A stretch of DNA of 64,000 bases from Lenzites betulinus (Eukaryota > Basidiomycota > Agaricomycetes > Polyporales > Polyporaceae), in assembly GCA_022264855.1 (NCBI GenBank), contig JABYQU010000045.1, positions 248,001 to 312,000 of the forward strand, read 5' to 3'. Positions 56,913 to 64,000 of this stretch are shown one piece after another. Within the stretch, counting starts at the first letter, position 1. Each line of letters begins with the position of its first letter. The notes under the pieces were generated by a model. It saw only the letters and a program-made list of their open reading frames with translations. It was not told the DNA's origin and searched no databases. The position numbers and the translations under genes are program-made.

Positions 56913-57369
56913 CGTGTATAGGCCTAACACCGTCGATGTCGTCGTCGTCGTCGTCGGTCTTGCCGGAGTTGAGGTCGTTGAGAGCAATGAACAAACCGTC
57001 AGCCGAAACTCGTGGGGAACGCATGTATTGAGCTTATGTCAGCACACGTGGATGTTCGACTTCGCGTATCGCGTCGAGTCATGTGATCGTGTTTATGTGG
57101 GCGCTTGTCCTCTCTTGAAATCTCGTGCGTTTCGTCGGGGCCACCTCGAACGCCGCAGGGACAGGTCATGTCATCTTTGCGACCCACAAAAAGGATTATG
57201 GTCACTAGAACTGCGGCGGGTGATGGTACCCATACGTGTAGGCTTGTGCTGCGGCATCCAGCAGTGCGCTAAAGCTGCGGATACCTCTCTCTGAATCCAC
57301 CACCACCACCACCACCACCACCACATTCTCCATCCGCACGCACACCCGGGCCCCAGCTCACACTTCAAT
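56913..57369. promoter_or_regulatory. Shared upstream region of CDC5 and truncated cullin
   Basis: 457 nt between two divergent start codons. It holds a GTC microsatellite (about 56936-56957) next to CDC5 and nine CCA units (about 57297-57325) some 45 nt upstream of the cullin ATG. No TATA box or known operator was identified with confidence. Confidence 0.5.
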
Positions 57370-58300
57370 ATGACTCCCAACGTGTCGGAGGGCAACATTC
57401 CCCCGATGCCGCCACCCAGCGCTGACCTAGCAACGGTCTGGGCGTATATCGAGGATGGCCTAGATCAGATCGTGGCCTTCACCAACATACCGTATCACCG
57501 TTATATGAGTCTCTACACCGCTACCTACAACTATTGCACGTCCAGCAGACAAGCTCCGAGAGATGAGAACGGATCAGGTGAGTACTAGCCTCGGTAACCG
57601 GAGCTCACCCTCATGCCTTCAGATGATGATATTACCATAGGGGAAGAAAAACTACCAGTCGGCCTGGATCTGTACTACAAACTCGCCCAATACTTCGTAG
57701 ACTACCTTGAGAAGCTCAGGGAGGTACGTAGACACCCTCATCGGTACCGCGTACATCTCTCGACTCTCTTCGTGTAGCAATCAGACCCATTGGAAGACGA
57801 AGACCTCCTCCTTTTTTACGTGCAGGAGTGGAACAAATATACCACAGGAGTGTACAGCTCCAACCGTATCTTCACCTACCTTAACCGGGACTGGATCAAG
57901 CAGGTGCGAAAGAAGGGTCGGGACGACGTCTATCCACTGTACACGGTATGATTTCTAGCACCACGTTTTGTTGAGCATTCGAAGAGGCTCACTGTCCCGC
58001 CAGCTCGCACTGGTGAAGTGGAAGCTCCATTTCCTCCCTCATGTTCAAGGGAACAACAAGAAACTCACCGCAGCCATCTTGAGACTTATCGGGCGGCGAC
58101 AAAATGGAGAGACGATCGACGAGGGTCTAGCCAAGAATGTCGTCGGATCGTTCGTCTTGCTCGGGCTTGACGAGAGTGACTTCAACAAACCCTCATACGA
58201 GGTGTACGAGGAAAACTTCAAGACGCCCTTCTTGGACGCAAATGGCGCAGACGGCGATATCCGCTCGACGGAGGCGTGGTTGGGCGTCGTGAAGAACTGA
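57370..58300 (+). CDS. Cullin N-terminal domain only (CUL1-like, truncated)
   Basis: Exons 57370-57577, 57623-57723, 57778-57945 and 58004-58300; 257 aa. Cullins scaffold ubiquitin ligases: the N-terminal half binds Skp1/F-box adaptors and the C-terminal half binds the RING protein Rbx1 and is neddylated. The visible part matches CUL1: VWAYIEDGLDQIV, YMSLYTATYNYCTSS, LDLYYKLAQYFVDYLEKL, LLLFYVQEWNKYTTG, IFTYLNRDWI and ETIDEGLAKNVVGSFVLLGL. The last matches are EVYEENFKTPFL; then comes an unrelated ending NGADGDIRSTEAWLGVVKN and a stop. A complete cullin is about 770 aa; no cullin-homology or neddylation segment was seen in the 360 nt before the convergent xylanase gene. The four exons are clean, so this is a stable truncated copy rather than obvious debris. 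Whether it is expressed is unknown. Confidence 0.85.
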
Positions 58301-58658
58301 GACTGGTAGGTGCCGTGGTGCGTGGCTATGAGCACCTGACACTGAAAGCCGTTTAGGCAACGATGCAAACATTGTTTTTGCAGGTCCACAAGCATAGGAA
58401 TTGATGTGTAGCAATGTAAGATTGATATAAGACCGCCTCGCAGTCGTGACACAGATGTCATTGTTCGATAGAACGCGGTGAGAGTATATGTCGATAGACA
58501 TGGCATCAGGTACCACTCCTCGTGAGACTCGGCATCAACGTCACATTTCCTGTGTGTATCAGTATCTACTATACTACCATGCCTGCTATATACCCCGTCG
58601 GTGTCGGGTGTCCTGGCATCGCCCACAGCACCTTCTTCAAGGTGCCTGCTTGAAGCCG
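58301..58658. other. Convergent 3' spacer
   Basis: 358 nt between the stop codons of the truncated cullin and the GH10 gene. Searched for a cullin continuation; none seen. Confidence 0.55.
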
Positions 58659-60235
58659 TCAAGTATACCGTAATACGCTGGCTTCCTTGCCAGGTTCTGC
58701 AAAGAACTCGCTCATGAGCAGCCTCGCTGCAAGGATATCCGCATGAGTGAAGCTCACATCGTCCCACGGACACGCATCCCCGCTTCCTGGGAACGTCCCC
58801 GGAATCCACGAGTACTGCACACGCAATATACCCAAGTAAGCCTCCGCCACCACCCGTCAGGCTGCCAGTATTTGACGCCCATACCTTATCAGTGAAGTCC
58901 CAAACCGTCACTCCCACACACCCCTCCACCTGCGCACACGCCCCCACGATTGCCTCGTAGTCCCTGCGCTGCTGCTCGAGCCCGGCCGCATCCGGCGGGA
59001 GCGTGAGGAACTTAACGTCAAGCTCCGTGATGGCGACCTCGACGCCGAGCGCGACGAGCTCCTCGAGGTTCCGCCGGATATCGGCGGGCACTTCGCCGAC
59101 AGTCTCGTGCGCCTGCACACCCACGCCGTGCACAGGTACCCCGGCACGCTTCAGGTTACGAATGAGGTTCTTCATCGAGGTGGCTTTCGCGCCTGTACGG
59201 TAAGAAAACGAGAAGTGTGAGTTTTCGGACCTAGATGGATAGGCAAGGTGAAGGCTTACCGGTCCCAGTGATGTTGTATTCGTTAATGTACAGCTTCGCG
59301 TGTGGGTCTGCTAGGCGGGCGGCATGTAGCGCGAGCGGGATGTACGTTGTATTCAGGGTATTGAACCACAATGTTTCACGCCAAGTCCCGTCGTCGTTGA
59401 AGGGCTCTGCAATTTGTAAGCGCAATCAGTATGACATAGGTAGAGTGCCTAAGAGGTGTGCATTCCACCATTGATCACATCCCAGCTGTCTGTGTTTACG
59501 ATGACGAACCGGCATGAGTACGGTCGGAGACAAACGGCTTTTTATCACTCACAGCTACATAATGGTATGGGTGAGCGCTTGAACACAGAGCGGAGCAACA
59601 AGTGACTTACACTTGTCCCTGCCAATGCCGAACAATATTGAAGCAGTGTTCTTGCACCACCTCTGCGAGCTCGTCAGGGGTCCACGTGGTGTTCGTGACC
59701 CAGTCCGGAAGGGAGTTGTACCATACGCAGTTGTGCCCTAAACAGCCCTTACCCGTTAGCGAGCTCGTATACGTGCTGAAAGCCGCCCTCCAGTCTACTA
59801 CCCTCTCAGATACTTCCCGCTTGCCTTTGCGAGATCCGCGATTTGGTCTCCTTGCGCGAAGGTGTACACACCCCGTTCCGGCTCAGTCTCGAGCTAGCGG
59901 ACACGTAAGTAATGGACGTATAAGAGCGAACTTGAGATACGTACCCATTTCATGCCTTTGGCGGGAGTGATCTGCCCGAACATCTTGTGATCGTCGAGCA
60001 AGGCGAAGTAAGCAGAATCATTGAGCTCGACGTTATTGGTCGCAGTCCCGAAATACAGCTTGTGTGCTGCGGCTGCGGCTGAATCCAGACCTGAGCCAGA
60101 GGACGCCGTCGTCGCCAATTTAGGTGCACCGAGCGAGGCGTTAGCACCTAGCGAGGCATTAGCAGATAGGGCATGTACGGAAAACGCGAGAGATATGGAT
60201 GTCACGATGAGGAAAGCAGATAGAAAGAGGACCAT
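58659..60235 (-). CDS. GH10 endo-beta-1,4-xylanase, secreted; one junction out of frame
   Basis: Retaining xylanase that cleaves xylan backbones in plant cell walls. Exon model: 60235-59945, 59893-59802, 59737-59611, 59485-59469, 59406-59260, 59192-58885, 58814-58659. A signal peptide (FLIVTSISLAFSVHA) leads to the TIM barrel: LYFGTATNN, ITPAKGMKW, NCVWYNSLPDWV, WDVINEPF with the acid/base Glu, LYINEYNI, GVGVQAHE, ITELDVKF with the nucleophile Glu, and VTVWDFTDK. No CBM1. Exon 4 is only 17 nt and encodes most of WDVIN. Between exons 2 and 3 the conserved ends KYLRG and HNCVW cannot be joined in frame by canonical sites: GG is left on both sides of GT...AG, one base too many. Either a one-base insertion in a G run (a mutation or an assembly error) or an unusual intron is present. 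Family assignment is firm; functionality is not. Confidence 0.85.
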
Positions 60236-60666
60236 GACGTGGACGACAGTGGGCGTGGAGCTAGTGGGGTACTCAGTACTCGAGCTTTAAGACAGAGTGC
60301 TCATCGGTGTTGACTTAAGTACTGGGTGAAGTTGCAGGAGGAGCACATGGCGTATACGTCGGACCGCTGTGGATCACAAGCTTTCGCAGAGGAAGCAGAG
60401 GAAGTTGACCTGTCCGAGAGCTGCAATAGAGACCAAGGCTTCCTAGAACAGCTGATGCGAGACTGATGACTGGTCCCCACGGGTACATGCACGTATGAGC
60501 CGCCGCGAGCGGGGCTGTCGCCAGGCGATTCGTTGAAATATCCCGGGCGAGCGAGCGCAGAGTTCCAGCATTCTCCAAATTTAGATGGGCTTGACCCACG
60601 ATAAAAGGGCTTGATTGAAAGGGTCAGTGTCACCAACGCGGTCCGTACTCTCACAATACTTAATCA
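60236..60666. promoter_or_regulatory. Divergent upstream region of xylanase and SDR
   Basis: 431 nt between two divergent start codons. No carbon-catabolite or xylan-regulator site could be assigned with confidence. Confidence 0.4.
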
Positions 60667-61630
60667 ATGTCGTCCACTCCTACTACATGGGTCATCACAG
60701 GGTGAGCCCATACCTGAGAGCCTCTGAAGTCAGACAATTAACGCGGCAAGCGACACAGTGCATCTCGCGGCATTGGCCTGGAGTTCGTGCGACAAACCGT
60801 CGCGTCTCCCGATAACATCGTGATCGCGGCTGCGCGCAACCCAGACAGTGCAAACGGCCTTAACGCGCTGAAAGACAGCGCCCATACGAAGGGGACTCTG
60901 CATATCGTGAAGCTTGACGTTGACGATTTTGACGGGGTGCGCGCGGCGGCGAAGGAGATTGGGGCCATTCTCGGGGACAAGGGTCTCGACTATCTTGTCA
61001 ACAACGCCGGCAAGGTCGGTACTGCATAGTCATAGCACTCACAGCAGCGCTGGGCTCACTCCATTTTGTTTCCCAGGTCGATGCGCAGGACACTGGATTC
61101 ACGGTCGATCCAGAGGTGCTGCTTAGCACCGTGCGGACGAACGCAGCGGGACCCGCGCTTGTGTCGCAGGTGCTCTTGCCGTACATCGAACAGGGCAAGC
61201 GCAAGACTCTCGCCTACATCTCGAGCACCGCAGGCAGCATACGCTCGGTCGAACGTGTCGGTTCCAGGATCGCCACCTACGCTATCAGCAAGGCTGCGCT
61301 GAACATGTTGGTATGTCGCTGTCCCGCGTCACAGTCGACACTGTATCGATTTCTGATGCGAGGGAAAACGTAGGCGGAGAAGCAAAGGCTGGAGAGGCCG
61401 GATTTGATCATCCTGACTTTCTGCCCTGGGTGGGTGAAGACAGGTCAGTATTCGCTTCATATTACGGTCGTTTGTTACTTACGCTGGGTTTGCGTGCAGG
61501 CATGGGCGGAGACAAGGCACCGCTGGAGCCCAGCGAGAGTGTTGGTGCGCTCTTGAAGCTCATCACTACCGCAAAGCCGGAAGACACTGGCAAGTACCTG
61601 CGTTACAATGGAGAGGTGATTCCATGGTAG
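60667..61630 (+). CDS. Short-chain dehydrogenase/reductase (SDR), paralogue of 1638-2606
   Basis: Exons 60667-60701, 60759-61014, 61077-61310, 61374-61443 and 61500-61630; 726 nt, 241 aa, all GT-AG. Classical SDR motifs: cofactor loop TGASRGIG, split after its first Gly by intron 1; NNAG; ISSTAGSI with the catalytic Ser; YAISK; and PGWVKTGMGG. It ends LRYNGEVIPW. First, fourth and fifth exons have exactly the lengths of those in the other SDR (35, 70, 131 nt) and the introns fall at equivalent codons. Likely a cytosolic NAD(P)H oxidoreductase of the sniffer/carbonyl-reductase type; the substrate cannot be told. The reading of exon 2 through AAG before GTCGGT is the only donor that keeps frame with exon 3. 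Confidence 0.93.
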
Positions 61631-62251
61631 TGTCAACTAGAAGATGATTTCTTAGAACGCGTCTCTGTGATCCAATATGAGAGTATAGAATTTGGGAGCC
61701 TTATGCATACCTGAGCTTACGCGAGCTAGAGTCGTAAAATGGTATAAGTAACGCCCATCTGTTTGGTAGGTGGGCGTCGGGTGTGTGCGATTGTTCGAAG
61801 CCGCCTGAATACTATGATACCTTGCCCAGTGGCCAGGTTTCGATACACTCGGCATTAAAACGTTTGTGAAGCAGTGAAATCGCTAGGCTTGCCTGGAAGC
61901 AACTGTTGAACTGGTCATGGTAAGTCGGACGAGACGGTAGGTTGTCGTCCGAGAAGCCCGACAGCTAGCGATTGTGGCGTGGGAACACTCCTCGACCCCC
62001 AATTAGGCAGTCTATGTTCAACGTCGCGGTTATTTCGCCCTTGTACTTGCGCTTCGTTCGCTGATCTCCAGAGCGAGGCTGCTGCCACGGATAATGAATA
62101 CAAGATATGCCACACGTGGACTACAAGGTAACATGGGCAACGCTCCGGCGCCGTGTGCAGCAGAAATACGCGTCTCCCCGTAGCGGGCTCGTCCATCTAT
62201 CCTCTTCCTCCCCGACTCCCCGCTCGATTGCTGCTCTGGCTGCTCTGAACG
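61631..62251. other. Intergenic, no gene seen
   Basis: 621 nt carrying the SDR 3' end and the promoter of the F-box gene. No motif recognised. Confidence 0.5.
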
Positions 62252-64000
62252 ATGGTGGACAGAAACACCTCTAGCAGCTTCAATCGATTCATTGGACAGC
62301 AGCCTCCGAAGGATTGTCTGGACAGACTCCCGAATGATATTCTCCTCGATTGCGTCATGAGTGACCTGGATGTCTTGGACATCATTCGCCTTCGACAGGT
62401 ACGCTCACTCATCTATACAACCAGCATGCACCATTATGTGCCACTGTTTAAGCTTTAGACTATGGGGCACGTCCTTTTCAAGTAGCTCGCTACTAACAAT
62501 CGTATCTAGGTTAGCAAGCTCTACTATGAGTTAACGCATCACGCTGCGCTCTGGAAGCGCCTCCTACAAACCACAACCCTGCACCTCCCTCCGGTACCCC
62601 CTACATCTCGCTACACACCTCCAAAAATGACGGGAATGGAGGCGGAGAGAATGGTCTGTCGCGCGTACTCGCTCCATCAAAACTGGGAGAGGAAGTATCC
62701 GCGTTGCATTCGCCAGTGGGAGTTTGAAGCTCACCATCGAGTGTTGGAGATGACCCTCTTGCCGGGCGGGCGGTATCTCATCGCTTCGGTATCTGACCTG
62801 CAGGGCCAGAAGTACGCCATCGTCGTGTACGCGATGGATGCAGTCGGGTCTGCGAGGGCGATCGCGAAAACGGACACGGACACGAAGGCGTACGACATTC
62901 GCGCCAAGTACGTCACGGTAAAGGGCCAGAAAAGCATTGCAATTGCCTACCTACGAAGGGACTATCATCACAAGAGCGACAAACGAAAGGCGTAAGCATT
63001 TTGCTTTCTGCTGTGACCGCAGCTTACACTCCATGTAGCCATCAGGGCCTCCTTCCGAACGCGTCTCACTACAGCACCTACCACGACATCGATCCCGACA
63101 TCAAGTTCCGACACGAGTGTGTGGCAATTTCTGCTCGGCTACCTGCCCTGGAAGCCCTCACCGACCTCTCGTGGGACCTCGACCCCGCCCAATTTCTGGA
63201 AGAGGCCAAGAAGCTCCCCCCTCCTTTCGAGAGCCTCGTGCAGATTACGTCGGGACCCGCACATCGCTTGATGTGTCCAGACATCGAGGAGATCTTTGAC
63301 TCAGCTTACCTTGCGGTCGCAAAATACCCTAACGACATTGTGTTCAAACGGCTTGACGGCGGGCCGTGCGGCGTCCTGACGTGCATGCCGATCCCGGCGT
63401 ATGCCCAATACGTGAGTGGAAGAATCGTCCTCGTTGTATCACGCCATTTCCCAGCATCTCACTAGCGTATTGACAGACACACGTGATCAAGGCCATACGC
63501 CTCCTTCCCGCGGAGTCCTCCGTCTTCATCGTGCGGGAGGTGGACACTCCCCGGGCGTCGCCTCCGCACTGCCCTATATACTCATTCGAGAAGTACAGCG
63601 TCATTCCCGCCGGACCGAAGAAGATCACCCAGACGTATGTGTCTGATGAATGTATGTTGGCGGAGGACATCGGCCAGCTCTCGCACGTGCACATCGCGGA
63701 TCCCAACGTCCCCCCTCGCGACGACGACTCGATCTTAGGAAAGCTCCGGGGCAGCGGGGATGAACCGCCTCTCCCACATCCGCTCACCATCTACGGGCGT
63801 CGCGTCAACGAGGAGGGCTTCGTGCTCGTGCGCTTTTTCGCGCAGCGCTTCGTGTACGAGTACCCGCCCACACCTCCATCCGCCGGTGCATCCAACTGGC
63901 GGCGAAAGCCGCACTCCCCGCTGCGCCGCCGTGTCACATACCAATACCCGCTGACCCACAACGACCTATTCGAGAAAGACTCGCACCTCAACGAGAACGT
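62252..64000 (+). CDS. F-box protein, 3' end outside window
   Basis: Exons 62252-62398, 62510-62991, 63039-63411 and 63477 to the window edge; about 500 residues visible, still open at 64000. The N-terminal F-box (DCLDRLPNDILLDCVMSDLD, then LRQVSKLYYEL and ALWKRLL, with an intron inside) binds Skp1 and would recruit the protein into SCF ubiquitin ligases. The rest matches a large family of agaricomycete F-box proteins by its recurring blocks: WEFEAHHRVLEMTLLPGGRY, DIDPDIKFRHECVAI, PPPFESLVQI, VFKRLDGGP, IKAIRLLP and FVLVRFFAQRF. That region probably forms a beta-propeller-like substrate domain (inference). The frame choice for exon 3 is set by these blocks. The gene lies 4 kb from the truncated cullin, the SCF scaffold homologue; a functional link is not implied. 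Confidence 0.85.

Noticed and set aside
1..64000. tRNA, rRNA and CRISPR arrays
   Set aside because: No tRNA B-box with matching arms, no rRNA-like sequence and no spaced short repeats were found; CRISPR is not expected in a fungal nuclear genome.

Overview
The window reads as nuclear DNA of a filamentous basidiomycete (Agaricomycetes; a wood- or litter-decaying polypore-type fungus is my inference). The evidence is GC-rich sequence, many 50-70 nt GT-AG introns, paired HET-domain genes, a secreted GH10 xylanase, a fungal F-box family, a Tad1-type LINE with RNase H, and a Tf1/sushi-type chromovirus.

Layout. 1-5.1 kb: the 3' part of NMD3 (60S export), a short-chain dehydrogenase (SDR) and an intact HET-domain gene. 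5.1-18.4 kb: a very GC/CpG-rich gene desert in which I support no gene. 18.4-19.5 kb: one conserved-looking hypothetical. 19.5-26.7 kb: another gene-free stretch. 26.7-45 kb: an island of young mobile elements. It holds a complete 8.17 kb LINE with two open ORFs, a 50-A tail and a target-site duplication; a 6.13 kb Ty3/gypsy chromovirus with LTRs differing at one position, nested inside a 285 bp TA-flanked MITE; and a 1.12 kb non-autonomous LTR element (TRIM) sitting inside the coding frame of a second HET gene. That HET gene (42.6-47.7 kb) also has two in-frame TAG codons, and its 3' half is an intron-rich helical extension that the intact HET gene lacks.

47.9-64 kb is ordinary gene space: BTN1/CLN3 (vacuolar membrane), a signal-peptide/single-TM surface protein ending in a PPxY motif, Polo kinase CDC5, a cullin N-terminal domain truncated to 257 aa, a GH10 xylanase with a splice-frame anomaly, a second SDR with the same intron positions as the first, and a 5'-complete F-box gene running off the window.

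The most interesting signals are in the mobile-element island. Both the chromovirus and the TRIM carry a primer-binding site that is the exact complement of the sequence 31-33 nt downstream of their own LTR TATA box, the layout of Tf1-type self-priming. The chromovirus also has a GGGTTTT -1 frameshift heptamer in the gag/pol overlap. The TRIM, probably mobilised by such an element, has interrupted an allorecognition-type gene. All coordinates, splice sites and repeat comparisons were read by eye; no database search was possible.
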